Shown: piece by piece, positions 1 to 8,615 of the stretch
How the letters are laid out: each line of letters opens with the position of its first letter
Position numbering within the stretch: position 1 is the first letter of the stretch
Assembly (NCBI GenBank): GCA_934667105.1
Contig: CAKULG010000014.1
Coordinates: 12,595-76,594 of the forward strand
Length of the DNA stretch: 64,000 nt
Reading direction: 5' to 3'
Origin: an uncultured Clostridia bacterium
Lineage (GTDB): Bacteria > Bacillota > Clostridia > Christensenellales > Aristaeellaceae
Translations under genes and position numbers: made by a program
Notes under the pieces: generated by a model
Seen by the model: the letters and a program-made list of their open reading frames with translations, nothing else
Databases searched by the model: none
What the model was told of the DNA's origin: nothing

Positions 1-459
1 AATTTCAGCTTTAAGCTGGATACCAGCGTGGCGGGCACCTATCAGATCGCGATCTCCGTGACCATGAAGGGCATGAACGAGCGCCGGTTCACCTATACCG
101 CCACCCGCACCCTCAGCGAGGTGGAGCAGCAGGAGCGTATCCGCGCCGCGGCGAAATCCATTTCCTACGCCAATCTTTCCAAGCCCGCCAACGAGGGCAA
201 ATACGCGGTGGTGACGGGGTATGTCACCGGTGTGGAAACCACCATCGGGGAATGGCTGATTCCCCTGGCGCTGAAGGAATCCAAGGGCCAGTACAGCCAG
301 ATTGTCTATCTGATCTGCACCCAGGAGCCCGCCTTCGCCGTGGGGGACAAGGTGAAAGCGTATGGTACCGCCTCGGGCACATACAGCAAGCTGGTGGAGG
401 GCGGCACGCTGGAAAATTACCCCCGCCTGCAGGTCGCCATCATCGAGGCGGCCCAGTAA
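1..459 (+). CDS. C-terminal part of an exported-type protein with OB-fold-like end (5' truncated)
   Basis: The frame is open from base 1, so the true start lies outside the window; GTG at 28 is an internal codon or at best an alternative start. The first ~50 visible residues look like a beta-rich Ig-like strand set (GTYQIAISVTMKG). The last ~95 residues, from about base 170, read as an OB-fold-like module of the kind found in secreted Firmicute and Bacteroidota proteins (GKYAVVTGYVTGVE, then AVGDKVKAYGTASG). No catalytic motif is visible. I do not recognise the protein; an extracellular or surface role is inferred only from composition and domain style. Confidence 0.6.
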   Translation, partial: NFSFKLDTSVAGTYQIAISVTMKGMNERRFTYTATRTLSEVEQQERIRAAAKSISYANLSKPANEGKYAVVTGYVTGVETTIGEWLIPLALKESKGQYSQIVYLICTQEPAFAVGDKVKAYGTASGTYSKLVEGGTLENYPRLQVAIIEAAQ

Positions 460-531
460 GCTTTTCCGCCGCTCACGTCATGCATATGGCGGCAAGCCTG
501 AAAATATACGCGCCATGCGAGGCAATACGAT

Positions 532-574
532 GCGGGAGAACCATTCTTTGTAAGCCGCGGAATGGTTCCCCCGC
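532..574 (+). terminator. Long hairpin after the first gene, terminator-like
   Basis: The arms 532-546 and 560-574 pair over 15 bp with one mismatch. A T-run (592-598) lies about 17 bases further on, so this is not a textbook intrinsic terminator. A close relative of the whole hairpin occurs at 31273-31316 after glgA. Confidence 0.5.
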
Positions 575-605
575 ATTCTATATAACGCCTCTTTTTTTGA
601 AAAAA

Positions 606-635
606 TGCAACCTGACGCTTTTCCGCCGCGTCTAA
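606..635 (+). promoter_or_regulatory. ECF-type promoter in front of the sigma factor gene (likely autoregulated)
   Basis: TGCAACCT at 606-613 and CGTCTAA at 629-635 match the -35/-10 style used by many Firmicute ECF sigma factors on their own operons. Transcription would start only about 10-30 bases before the start codon. Autoregulation is inferred from position and motif style. Confidence 0.6.
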
Positions 636-666
636 TTGGGAGGAAGGAATGAAAGGAGGGCGAAGG

Positions 667-1149
667 ATGCTGGACAGCGCGGAATTTTCCCGGCGGGCGC
701 TGGAATTGGAGCGGCCGCTTTACCGGGTGGCCCGGGGCGTCCTGCGCCGCCCGCAGGATTGCGCCGACGCGGTGCAGGAGGCGCTGCTGAAGGCCTGGGC
801 CGCCCGGGCTTCCCTGCGGCAGCCGGAATATTTTAAAACCTGGCTCACCCGCATCCTCATCAACGAATGCAAAACCATGCTGCGCCGCAAGCGCCCTCTT
901 TTGCCGCTGGAGGCGCTGCCCGAAACGGCGGCGGAGGAAAGCGGCTGCGATGTGGATCTGGAGCGGGCGCTGTACGCCCTGCCGGAAAAATACAGAATCG
1001 TCGTGGTGATGCATTACCGGGAGGGCTATTCCGTAGAAGAAATCGCCGCCGTGCTGCGCGTTCCCGCAGGGACGGTTAAAGCCCGTCTTTCCCGGGCCCG
1101 GGCGCGGCTTCGGCAGGAATTGCGGGATGAGGAGGTGTGCCTGATATGA
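667..1149 (+). CDS. ECF RNA polymerase sigma factor (sigma-70 family)
   Basis: About 160 residues with the two ECF regions. Region 2 (LYRVARGVL, DCADAVQEALLKAW, FKTWLTRILINECK) binds the -10 element and core polymerase. Region 4 (LPEKYRIVVVMHYREGYS, then VEEIAAVLRVPAGTVKARLSRAR) is the -35-binding helix-turn-helix. An ATG at 649 is in frame, but the ATG at 667 has an ideal AAAGGAGG eight bases upstream, so I prefer 667. The stop overlaps the next start (ATGA), giving translational coupling to a membrane protein that is probably its anti-sigma factor. The upstream CAACC/CGTC promoter suggests the factor controls its own operon. The signal it senses cannot be read from sequence. Confidence 0.9.
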   Translation: MLDSAEFSRRALELERPLYRVARGVLRRPQDCADAVQEALLKAWAARASLRQPEYFKTWLTRILINECKTMLRRKRPLLPLEALPETAAEESGCDVDLERALYALPEKYRIVVVMHYREGYSVEEIAAVLRVPAGTVKARLSRARARLRQELRDEEVCLI

Positions 1150-2105
1150 AGGAATTTGATGTGGATCGGGCGCTGGGACGCACGCCGGAGGGCTTCCATC
1201 AGGCCATGCACGCCGCGCTGAACGCCTGCCGGGAAACCGACGAGGCCCCGCATGCGGCGCGCCCCCGCCGCATGGCGTTGATAGGCGCGCTGGCGCTGGC
1301 CTTGGCGCTGCTGACGGGCTCCGCCCTGGCGCTGATTCACGCCCTGGGCGGCATGCAATGGTTCCTGCAGGAGCGAATTGGCTATTGGCCCCGCCTTTAT
1401 CCCGAAACCTACGCCCGGGTGATGGAAAAGCTGCAAAGCGATATCCCTCAGGAATGCACGGGCGAGCTGGTAACGCTGCGGGCGCAGGACGCGGCCTGGC
1501 TGCCGGGGGAGCTTTTCGTGGCCACCTTCCAGGCCTCCCCGAAGGATGAAAATGCCGTGGAGCTTTACGACGCGATGGTTTATATCGCCGACGGCGAGGG
1601 AAAATTTCGCATTGCCACCGAGCGGGGCTTCGAACATCCCCGGCTGGTGATGCGCGCGCCTCAGAAGCGGCTGCTGCTTTTCGATATAGAATGGGATTTT
1701 CATATCGGCGCGCCGAACGGCCCTTCGCTTTTGGCATACTGCATGGATTCCGTGACCACGGCGGAAAACCAGGCGCTCTTTTATGTGGAGTTTGATCTGA
1801 AGCACAATTCCGAATCCGGCGCGCGGGAGGAGTACGCCCAGGCATTATCCGCGCTTTCCGCCCAGCAGCGGGCGGCGGTGGAGGCAAGCCCCGAGCAGGG
1901 CGGCTGGAAAGCGGTGATTCAGCAGGCCATCCAGGCGGAGCAGGCGATTGAAGCCTGTACCCAGCCGGACGGAACGCTGACCCTTTACGTGGATTACACC
2001 CTGTCCGAGCTGCAATGGAACCGGGCGCATCCGGAACGCACGGCGGAGGAAGCCTGCGTTTCCCTTCCTGGGGGCACGCTTCGGTTGGATATCAAAATTC
2101 GATAA
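1146..2105 (+). CDS. Membrane-anchored probable anti-sigma factor (DUF4179-like)
   Basis: 319 residues. A cytoplasmic N-terminus of ~42 residues is followed by one hydrophobic segment (about 43-65, starting MALIGALALALALL) and a large outer domain. This is the layout of ECF anti-sigma proteins in Firmicutes, where the N-terminus holds the sigma factor and the outer part senses the envelope. The outer domain has no enzyme motif. I chose the ATG at 1146, which overlaps the sigma stop by four bases and has GGAGG ten bases upstream. Anti-sigma function is inferred from operon structure and topology, not from a recognised binding motif. Confidence 0.7.
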   Translation: MKEFDVDRALGRTPEGFHQAMHAALNACRETDEAPHAARPRRMALIGALALALALLTGSALALIHALGGMQWFLQERIGYWPRLYPETYARVMEKLQSDIPQECTGELVTLRAQDAAWLPGELFVATFQASPKDENAVELYDAMVYIADGEGKFRIATERGFEHPRLVMRAPQKRLLLFDIEWDFHIGAPNGPSLLAYCMDSVTTAENQALFYVEFDLKHNSESGAREEYAQALSALSAQQRAAVEASPEQGGWKAVIQQAIQAEQAIEACTQPDGTLTLYVDYTLSELQWNRAHPERTAEEACVSLPGGTLRLDIKIR

Positions 2106-2113
2106 TCCTTGTT

Positions 2114-2158
2114 GCCTGCCGTTAAGCTCAGGCGAAAAAACGGCAGGCCCCTTTCTTT
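2114..2158 (+). terminator. Intrinsic terminator of the sigma/anti-sigma operon
   Basis: Arms 2114-2123 and 2139-2148 form a perfect 10-bp GC-rich stem (GCCTGCCGTT), followed by a T-rich tail. Confidence 0.8.
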
Positions 2159-2173
2159 AGATCAATAAAAATA

Positions 2174-2209
2174 GGGGGAAGCGCTCATATGAACGCTTCC
2201 GCCCTTTTT
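2174..2209. terminator. Bidirectional terminator between convergent genes
   Basis: The stem GGAAGCG (2177-2183) pairs with CGCTTCC (2194-2200) and is extended by G/C runs. There is a T-run on the plus strand (2204-2208) and an A-rich stretch before it that gives a T-run on the minus strand. It sits between the convergent anti-sigma and L,D-transpeptidase genes. Confidence 0.7.
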
Positions 2210-2272
2210 GCTGGCGGAATGATAGGCGGATTTTCCAGATTCTCCCGCAATCACATTATTTCTTTTCAATTC

Positions 2273-4108
2273 TTAAAAGCCGTTTTCCGCGTTCAGGGCG
2301 TCGATGTCGCTTTTTCGCATCACCCGGGCGCAGCCCGAGCAGGGCGAAAGCTTGCTGAACGCGGCGGTATCCAATTCGCTGTATTTGAATTCCGTCAGCG
2401 GCAGATAACGGGATTTCACGGTGGCGCAGTTCTGGGATTCGTGATAATATTTCCCGCCGTTAGGATTGTAATACAGGGAGAGGCCGTCGTCGGGATAGGA
2501 GAGGAAACGGCCCGTATCATCCCAAATAAGCACCTTGGTGTTCACCCGGATATTGTCCCACAGCCATTTAATATTTTGCCCCTGTTCGTTGGCCGCTTTC
2601 TGCACGCGGATGCAGCCGTGGCTGGCCTTTTGCCCCAGCAGCTTAACCGTGGAGGAATAATCCCGCTGGCTGGCGGGGGTATCGGCGTTGCCGATATAGG
2701 GCACCTCGTGAATGGCGCAGCCGCCGTTGATGCGCATGCCGTAGGAGCACCAAAGATTGCCCGCCGGGAAGCCGCCCATGCGGCTGACCATCAGGAATTC
2801 GCCCGAGGGGGTTTCGTTCCAGGATTGCTTGCTGTTGTTCAGCCCGGTGGAAATCAGCAGAGAGCCGATGCATTTTCCATCGGAGAAGATATACATCGTT
2901 TGCTCCAGCTTGTCGATCAGCAGGGCGTAATCGGTGCGGGGGGTGATGGTTTTCAGCCGGGAGGTTTCCACATAGCCCACCAGCCGGTCGTCCGTCACGC
3001 CGTAGCCGGGGCGCGAGGTGCAATCCGGGCCGTAGGAGGAATTGTATACCTCCACCTTCGTCCAGCCGTTATCCAGCGTTTCCAGAATGTGCAGGCCCTG
3101 GGAGGCGTAGGTCACTTCGCCCACCACGTTATCGCGTTTGGCACTTTTATCCGGCGTTTTGCGCAGGCGGTATACTTCCTTTTGCTCGCCGTCCAGCACC
3201 ACGATGGGCTGCATCATCACGTTCCAGATGGCTTCCTCGTCCATTTCGCCCATGGGCAGCGTCCAATAATTGGTTTCCTGGGCCTGGGTTGTCACGCCGC
3301 TGGGAATAACGACGTGGTGCGTGGGCGCAGGGGTGGGCGCTTCGGTGGATGCGTCCGCTGCGGGCGGGGCGCTTTCCGCCGCCGTGGTTTCCTCCGGGCG
3401 GGGGCTTTCCGTCAGGATGGGCGCAGGCGTTTCAGGGGCGTCTTCAGCGGGGGCCAGCACGGAAAGGAAGATTTGCCGCGCCGTGCCGGAATAGTTGGTT
3501 TCATCGATCAGGCGCAGCTGAATGGCGTATTCGCCATAGGCGATGCCCATGTTATCCACCTGGCCGTTCCAATAATGCACGCTTTCCCCGGCGGGAACGG
3601 CCTCCTCCAGGAAGGTATGCCATTCGCCGTCCTCCAGCCTTACGCGCAGCGACAGCGTGCCCGGCATATTTAAATTCACCGTGACGGCCCACACATCCCC
3701 GGGCGTAACCTGGGAGGGGGCGGAAACGGAGAGAATCTGCGGGCTTTCGGGGCCGATCTGCACCGGGGCCAGCGCTTCCTCTTCGCCCATGCGCAGGCGG
3801 AATTGATAGCTTCCCTGGGGCGTCGGCTGGCCGTCAGCCAGGGTTCCATCCCAGGAAAGATGATTTTCTCCCGCCTCGGCCAAAAGACCCTCCCGGATGC
3901 GCAGCACCTCCGCGCCGCTTTCGTCAATCAGCGAAAGCTCCGCCATGCCTGCCGTCGGGGCGAAAAAGCTGATTCGTTCCGTTTTCCCCGGCCGCATTTC
4001 GCTGGGCGCCAGGGTAAAAGAAAGCCCCTCCGCCAGGCCGCGGCCCGCGAACAGAAAAATAAGAAAAATAATAAGAAGAAATGAAATCAAGCCCAATCGT
4101 TTTCGCAT
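2273..4108 (-). CDS. Exported L,D-transpeptidase (YkuD fold)
   Basis: About 611 residues. An N-terminal hydrophobic signal or anchor (RKRLGLISFLLIIFLIFLFAG) is followed by two FlgD-like/Ig-like beta domains, a Thr/Pro/Ala-rich linker, an SH3-like stretch and then the YkuD domain. The catalytic motif ASHGCIRV places the nucleophile at Cys499 with the usual His and Arg. This family forms 3-3 peptidoglycan cross-links or attaches proteins to the wall, outside the membrane. The C-terminal ~60 residues add a CxxC motif (SPCSGCARV). I start at the ATG at 4108, which has AAAGGAG upstream; a longer frame to 4138 lacks a good ribosome site. Monocistronic, with its own promoter. Confidence 0.9.
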   Translation of the reverse strand: MRKRLGLISFLLIIFLIFLFAGRGLAEGLSFTLAPSEMRPGKTERISFFAPTAGMAELSLIDESGAEVLRIREGLLAEAGENHLSWDGTLADGQPTPQGSYQFRLRMGEEEALAPVQIGPESPQILSVSAPSQVTPGDVWAVTVNLNMPGTLSLRVRLEDGEWHTFLEEAVPAGESVHYWNGQVDNMGIAYGEYAIQLRLIDETNYSGTARQIFLSVLAPAEDAPETPAPILTESPRPEETTAAESAPPAADASTEAPTPAPTHHVVIPSGVTTQAQETNYWTLPMGEMDEEAIWNVMMQPIVVLDGEQKEVYRLRKTPDKSAKRDNVVGEVTYASQGLHILETLDNGWTKVEVYNSSYGPDCTSRPGYGVTDDRLVGYVETSRLKTITPRTDYALLIDKLEQTMYIFSDGKCIGSLLISTGLNNSKQSWNETPSGEFLMVSRMGGFPAGNLWCSYGMRINGGCAIHEVPYIGNADTPASQRDYSSTVKLLGQKASHGCIRVQKAANEQGQNIKWLWDNIRVNTKVLIWDDTGRFLSYPDDGLSLYYNPNGGKYYHESQNCATVKSRYLPLTEFKYSELDTAAFSKLSPCSGCARVMRKSDIDALNAENGF

Positions 4109-4150
4109 CGTTTGCTCCTTTGGTAAAAAGGGGATCAATACACGCTTTTC

Positions 4151-4179
4151 ATCTTATCATTTTTTTCTTTTCCTGCCAA
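4151..4179 (-). promoter_or_regulatory. Sigma-A-type promoter of the L,D-transpeptidase gene
   Basis: Minus strand: TTGGCA (4179-4174), a 17-base spacer, then TAAGAT (4156-4151). Each hexamer differs from consensus by one base. Confidence 0.65.
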
Positions 4180-4453
4180 GGGAAAAAAGAAATAGAATTG
4201 TAAATTTTTCGTTTCCGGCTTTGTTTTCAGGTGCGCTGCGTTTTTATAAACAGGAATATGACTTTTTGTTAGCGGAGGAGTGTGGCGATCTTTGGCTTTT
4301 CAATTTGTGCACATAGCTTTCCCTGAAAGGCGCGGGGCGAACGCTTCTCCCGAATTTTGCGCTCGCACCTTTTTCTTTATTCATTTCGGCTGCTTCGGAA
4401 GGCCGCCCTGCGGCGGAGCAGGGGGCCTATGCGATGCGCGCGGTCAGGCGCTA
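4180..4453. other. Gene-free stretch
   Basis: No supported gene. An AT-rich half adjoins the transpeptidase promoter. The half near 4370-4440 is GC-rich, with imperfect short inverted repeats that may end transcription of the aldolase gene. I see no clear terminator and no motif I recognise. Confidence 0.4.
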
Positions 4454-5374
4454 TCAGCAGAATTTTGCGATAGCCGCGTCGATCATATCCGCGCATTTGC
4501 GAACCTGCGGCATATCGTCTTCCGTCAGGGGATACAGCGGCTCCCGCACGCCGCCGCAGAAAACCTGCTCCCGCAGCGCAAGAATTTTCTTGATGACCGC
4601 GTACAGATTGCCCCGGCAGGCGCACATGGCGGAAATAATTTCGTTGACGGCGTATTGCGCCTGCTGCGCCCGCGGAAGATCGCCCGCGAGAAACAACTCG
4701 TTCATTTTCAGAAACAGCTCGGGCATCACGCCGTAGGTTCCGCCGATGCCGCCGTCCGCGCCGATGGCCCGCCCGGCGATAAACTGCTCGTCCGGGCCGT
4801 TGAAAACGATGGAATCCTCGCCGCCCGCGGCCTTGAACAATTGAATATCCTGAACCGGCATGGAGGAATTTTTAACGCCGATCACCCGCGGATTTTTCCG
4901 CATATTTTCAAACAGCTTCACCGACAGGGCAACCCCCGCCAGCTGGGGGATATTATAGATGATGAAATCCGTTCGCGGGGCGGCGGCGGAAATATCGTTC
5001 CAATATTTTTCGATGGCGTATTCCGGCAGATGAAAATAAATGGGCGGAATGGAGGCCACCGCGTCCACGCCCAGCGCTTCGGCATGGGCGGCCAATTGGC
5101 GGCTTTCCCGGGTGTTGTTGCAGGCCACGTGGGCGATTACGGTACATTTGCCCTTCACCTCCGCCATCACGGCCTCCAGGGTTTTCATGCGCTCCTCTTT
5201 TTGCAAATAAATGCATTCGCCCGACGAGCCGCCCACATAAAGCCCCTTTACCCCCTTATTCACCAGATGACGGGCCAGCGCCCGGGTTCTTTCGGGGCTC
5301 ACGCCGCCCCGGTCGTCATAGCAGGCGTAAAGCGCGGGAATAACGCCGCAGTATTTTTCCAGTTCCTTCTTCAT
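4454..5374 (-). CDS. DapA/NanA-family aldolase, N-acetylneuraminate lyase-like (possible KDG aldolase)
   Basis: 306 residues, a complete class I aldolase barrel. Visible family marks are YVGGSSGE (carboxylate-binding loop), the Tyr of FIIYNIPQLAG, and the Schiff-base Lys168 in VIGVKNSS. NGPDEQF followed by GADGGIGGTY closely parallels the sugar-binding part of sialic acid lyases; the Ser of the usual GIGSTY is Gly here. The family cleaves 2-keto-3-deoxy acids to pyruvate plus an aldehyde. It diverges from uxaB-uxaA, whose end product is 2-keto-3-deoxygluconate, so KDG cleavage is an alternative to sialic acid breakdown. The ATG at 5374 follows GGAGG; an in-frame TTG further upstream lies inside that ribosome site and is rejected. 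Confidence 0.8.
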   Translation of the reverse strand: MKKELEKYCGVIPALYACYDDRGGVSPERTRALARHLVNKGVKGLYVGGSSGECIYLQKEERMKTLEAVMAEVKGKCTVIAHVACNNTRESRQLAAHAEALGVDAVASIPPIYFHLPEYAIEKYWNDISAAAPRTDFIIYNIPQLAGVALSVKLFENMRKNPRVIGVKNSSMPVQDIQLFKAAGGEDSIVFNGPDEQFIAGRAIGADGGIGGTYGVMPELFLKMNELFLAGDLPRAQQAQYAVNEIISAMCACRGNLYAVIKKILALREQVFCGGVREPLYPLTEDDMPQVRKCADMIDAAIAKFC

Positions 5375-5419
5375 GGTTGATTCCTCCAAGCTATTCTCAT
5401 TCGCAGCATATGATTATTA

Positions 5420-5448
5420 TTTATAATACAAAAAGTCACAAGTGTCAA
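5420..5448 (-). promoter_or_regulatory. Promoter of the aldolase gene
   Basis: Minus strand: a perfect TTGACA (5448-5443), a 17-base spacer and TATAAA (5425-5420). Confidence 0.75.
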
Positions 5449-5550
5449 TGATTAGAGCAAAAATAATCAAAAACGATCAAAAAAGGAAATTCAGGCTTTT
5501 CCGCCGTCGGCGGCGCAGCGCCATGAACGGAAGAAAAACAAAGGTTGTTG

Positions 5551-5580
5551 TTGCGGCACGTGCAAAATCTGTGATATGAT
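5551..5580 (+). promoter_or_regulatory. Putative promoter of uxaB-uxaA
   Basis: TTGCGG (5551-5556), an 18-base spacer and TATGAT (5575-5580), about 55 bases before the uxaB start. The weak -35 suggests an activator or a regulated promoter. Confidence 0.5.
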
Positions 5581-5637
5581 AGGAGGGAAAAACGCCCCCG
5601 GGCGGCATGGACAGAAAGAAACACTGGAGGATGCAGC

Positions 5638-7110
5638 ATGGAGCGGCTGAACGCGGAAATGAGAAAGAAACCCCGTCTTCCGGTGAAGGCGCTGCAATTT
5701 GGCGAAGGAAATTTCCTGCGCGGCTTTGCGGATTATATGCTGGATATCGCCAATGAAAAGGCGGGGCTGGAAGCGGGAATCGTGCTGGTGAAGCCCCAGC
5801 CCTCCGGCACGCTGGAGGCGTTCCACGCCCAGGATTGCCTGTACACCGTTCTGCTGCGCGGCATGGAGGCGGGGAAGGCGGCGGAGCAGGCGCGGTTGAT
5901 TACCGCCGTGCAGGACGCGGTGTCCCCTTACACGGAATACAAAAAATACGCGGCCTACGCCCGGCTGGACACGCTGCGCTTCATTCTTTCAAATACCACC
6001 GAAGCGGGAATCACGCTGGATGAAAGCGATGAATTTTCGCTTTGCCCGCCCCGCACTTACCCCGGAAAGCTCTGCAAATTTCTTTTTGAGCGGGCGGAGG
6101 CCTTTGATTACGCGCCCGACAAGGGGCTGATTATCCTGCCCACGGAACTGATCGACGATAACGGCGGTCAGCTTCGGCGCTGCGTGAAGGCGCTGGCCCG
6201 GGCCTGGGGCCTGGGCGCGAAATTTGGGCGCTGGTTGGACGAGGCCTGCACGTTCGCCTCCACCCTGGTGGATCGCATCGTGACGGGGTATCCCCGGGAG
6301 GAGGCGGAGCGCCGGGAAATTTGGGCCCGACTGGGCTATGAGGACCGGCTGCTGGTGACGGGGGAGCCCTTCGCCCTGTGGGTGATAGAAGCGAATCGCG
6401 ATTTGTCCGCCCAGCTGCCGCTGCCCGCGTGCGGCCTGCCCGTGATTTTTACCGACGATTGCAGGCCCTATAAGCAGCGCAAGGTGCGCATCCTCAACGG
6501 CGCGCACACCTCCTTCGTGCCCGCTGCCTTCCAATGCGGCCATGACGCGGTGCTGGACGCGATGGGCGATCCGCTGATTCGGAATTTTATGCAGGATACG
6601 CTGCAAAACGAGGTGATTCCCACCCTGAGCCTGCCCCGGGAGGAATTAACGGCCTTTGCCGGGGCGGTGAAGACCCGCTTTGAAAATCCCTTTATTCATC
6701 ACGCGCTGCTTTCCATCTGCCTGAACGGCGTATCCAAATGGCGGGCCCGGTGCCTGCCCAGCCTGCTGGGCTATTGCCAGCGGGAGGGCCGCCTGCCCCC
6801 GCGCCTGACCTTTTCCCTGGCGGCGCTCATCACGCTTTATTACGGCGGCAGGCTGGAGGGGGGCAAACTGATTTGCCGGCGCGGCGGAGAAGCCTATGCG
6901 CTGCAGGATGAGCCGGAAGCGCTGCGCTTCTTTTCTGAAAGCGGCGGGCGCGCACCGGCGGAAACCGTTCATGATTTTTTGCGGCGGGAGCGCTTCTGGG
7001 GCATGGATCTCACGACCGTTCCCGGGCTGGAGCAAAGCGTTGGACAAAGCGTGGAGGCTATATTGCAAAAGGGCATGCGCGCGGTCATGACCGAGCGCTT
7101 CGGAGGATGA
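5638..7110 (+). CDS. uxaB: Tagaturonate reductase (altronate oxidoreductase)
   Basis: 490 residues, close to the family length (E. coli UxaB is about 483). It belongs to the long-chain mannitol dehydrogenase family. The N-terminal nucleotide-binding part reads LQFGEGNFLRGFADYML, and the catalytic region shows TELIDDNGG and KVRILNGAHTS with the conserved Lys/Asn/His. The reaction is NADH-dependent reduction of D-tagaturonate to D-altronate in galacturonate breakdown. The next gene, two bases downstream, encodes the following step (UxaA), which settles the choice against mannitol or mannonate dehydrogenases. The start has GGAGG seven bases upstream. Confidence 0.93.
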   Translation: MERLNAEMRKKPRLPVKALQFGEGNFLRGFADYMLDIANEKAGLEAGIVLVKPQPSGTLEAFHAQDCLYTVLLRGMEAGKAAEQARLITAVQDAVSPYTEYKKYAAYARLDTLRFILSNTTEAGITLDESDEFSLCPPRTYPGKLCKFLFERAEAFDYAPDKGLIILPTELIDDNGGQLRRCVKALARAWGLGAKFGRWLDEACTFASTLVDRIVTGYPREEAERREIWARLGYEDRLLVTGEPFALWVIEANRDLSAQLPLPACGLPVIFTDDCRPYKQRKVRILNGAHTSFVPAAFQCGHDAVLDAMGDPLIRNFMQDTLQNEVIPTLSLPREELTAFAGAVKTRFENPFIHHALLSICLNGVSKWRARCLPSLLGYCQREGRLPPRLTFSLAALITLYYGGRLEGGKLICRRGGEAYALQDEPEALRFFSESGGRAPAETVHDFLRRERFWGMDLTTVPGLEQSVGQSVEAILQKGMRAVMTERFGG

Positions 7111-7111
7111 A

Positions 7112-8593
7112 ATGCGCGATATTTTGAAAATTACGCCGTCGGACAACGTGGCGGTGGCGCTGCGTCCCCTGGCTCCGGGGGAAAAAGTGGAAGCAGAAGG
7201 CGAGACCCTGACGGTGACTTCTCCTGTGCCTGCGGGGCACAAGATCGCCCTGTGCGATTTAGCGCCGGGGGAACGGGTGATAAAATACGGCTTTCCCATC
7301 GGCAGCGCAACCCAGGCGATTCTCCGGGGAAGCCATGTGCACACCCATAACCTGCGTACGCTGCTATCCGGCGAAGTGGAATACGTCTATCATCCCAAGG
7401 CCTGCGCGCTGCCGCCCGCTCCCGCCGCCGTTTTTCAGGGGTATCCCCGGGCGGACGGCCGAGTGGGCGTGCGGAACGAGCTTTGGATTTTGCCCACCGT
7501 AGGCTGCGTGAGCGATGTGGCCCGGGCACTGGAACGCCGGGCCCAGGGGCTGGCGGGCGGCGCGGTGGAGGGGGTTCACGCCTTCACCCACCCCTACGGC
7601 TGCTCCCAGATGGGGGACGATCAGGAGCATACCCGCGATATTCTGGCCGATCTGGCCTGCCATCCCAACGCGGGGGGCGTGCTGGTGCTGGGACTGGGCT
7701 GCGAAAACAGCGGCGTGGAAACCATCCACAGCCGCGTTCCCGCCGCCTGCCAGGGGCGGATTCGTTATCTGGTGTGCCAGGAGGCGGAGGATGAACTGGA
7801 AGCGGGCATGGCCCTGCTGGAGGAGCTGGCGGGGCAAATGCGGACGGATCAGCGCGTTCCCTGCCTCGCCTCCAAGCTGACGGTGGGGCTGAAATGCGGC
7901 GGCTCGGACGGCTTCAGCGGCGTGACGGCCAACCCCGTAATCGGCGCGTTTTCCGATCTGTTGACGGCCCAGGGCGGCAGCGCCATTCTGACCGAGGTAC
8001 CCGAAATGTTCGGCGCGGAAACGATTTTGATGGAGCGCTGTCCAAGCCGGGAGTTGTTTGATAAAACGGCGGCGCTCATTAACGATTTCAAGCGGTATTT
8101 TGAAGCGCATCACCAGACTATCTATGAAAATCCCTCCCCCGGCAACAAGCAGGGAGGCATCAGCACGCTGGAGGATAAGGCGCTGGGCTGCACTCAGAAA
8201 AGCGGCTTTTCCCCCGTGCGGGATGTGCTTTCTTATGGCCAGCGGCTGCGCGTTTCGGGGCTGAACCTGCTGTCCGCCCCGGGCAACGATCTGGTGGCCG
8301 CCACGGCGCTGGCCGCCGCCGGGGCGCAGATCGTGCTGTTTTCCACCGGCAGGGGCACCCCCTTCGCTTCCCCCGTGCCCACGCTGAAAATTGCCTCCAA
8401 TTCGGAATTGGCCCGGCATAAGCGGAATTGGATAGATTTTGACGCGGGCGCGCTGCTGCAGGGCGAAAGCCTGGCCGCGCTTTCCCAGGCGCTGATGGAT
8501 CGGGTGCTGGCCGTGGCCGGGGGCGAAAACGTGCGCAGCGAGGAAAACGGCTATCACGATATGGCGATTTTTAAAACGGGCGTAACGCTGTGA
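7112..8593 (+). CDS. uxaA: Altronate dehydratase
   Basis: 493 residues. A small N-terminal SAF-type domain (about 1-90, ending SHVHTHNLRTLLSGEVEY) is joined to the large dehydratase domain (YPRADGRVGVRNELWILPT, then GLGCENSGVE, TVGLKCGGSDGFSG, SAPGNDLVAATALAAAGAQ), as in full-length UxaA. It converts D-altronate to 2-keto-3-deoxygluconate and water; the conserved Cys residues fit the iron-dependent family. It follows uxaB by one base and uses a GGAGG lying inside the uxaB end, so the two are co-translated. Confidence 0.93.
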   Translation: MRDILKITPSDNVAVALRPLAPGEKVEAEGETLTVTSPVPAGHKIALCDLAPGERVIKYGFPIGSATQAILRGSHVHTHNLRTLLSGEVEYVYHPKACALPPAPAAVFQGYPRADGRVGVRNELWILPTVGCVSDVARALERRAQGLAGGAVEGVHAFTHPYGCSQMGDDQEHTRDILADLACHPNAGGVLVLGLGCENSGVETIHSRVPAACQGRIRYLVCQEAEDELEAGMALLEELAGQMRTDQRVPCLASKLTVGLKCGGSDGFSGVTANPVIGAFSDLLTAQGGSAILTEVPEMFGAETILMERCPSRELFDKTAALINDFKRYFEAHHQTIYENPSPGNKQGGISTLEDKALGCTQKSGFSPVRDVLSYGQRLRVSGLNLLSAPGNDLVAATALAAAGAQIVLFSTGRGTPFASPVPTLKIASNSELARHKRNWIDFDAGALLQGESLAALSQALMDRVLAVAGGENVRSEENGYHDMAIFKTGVTL

Positions 8594-8615
8594 AAATACG
8601 AGGGGGAATATACGA

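Noticed and set aside
252..635. Overlapping frames inside and after the first truncated gene
   Set aside because: Shadow frames with no ribosome site or domain; the region 460-605 is the intergenic hairpin zone.
4454..5374. Aldolase as dihydrodipicolinate synthase for lysine synthesis
   Set aside because: The DEQF and GADGGIGGTY motifs fit the sialate lyase branch, and the neighbours are sugar-acid genes rather than dapB or asd.
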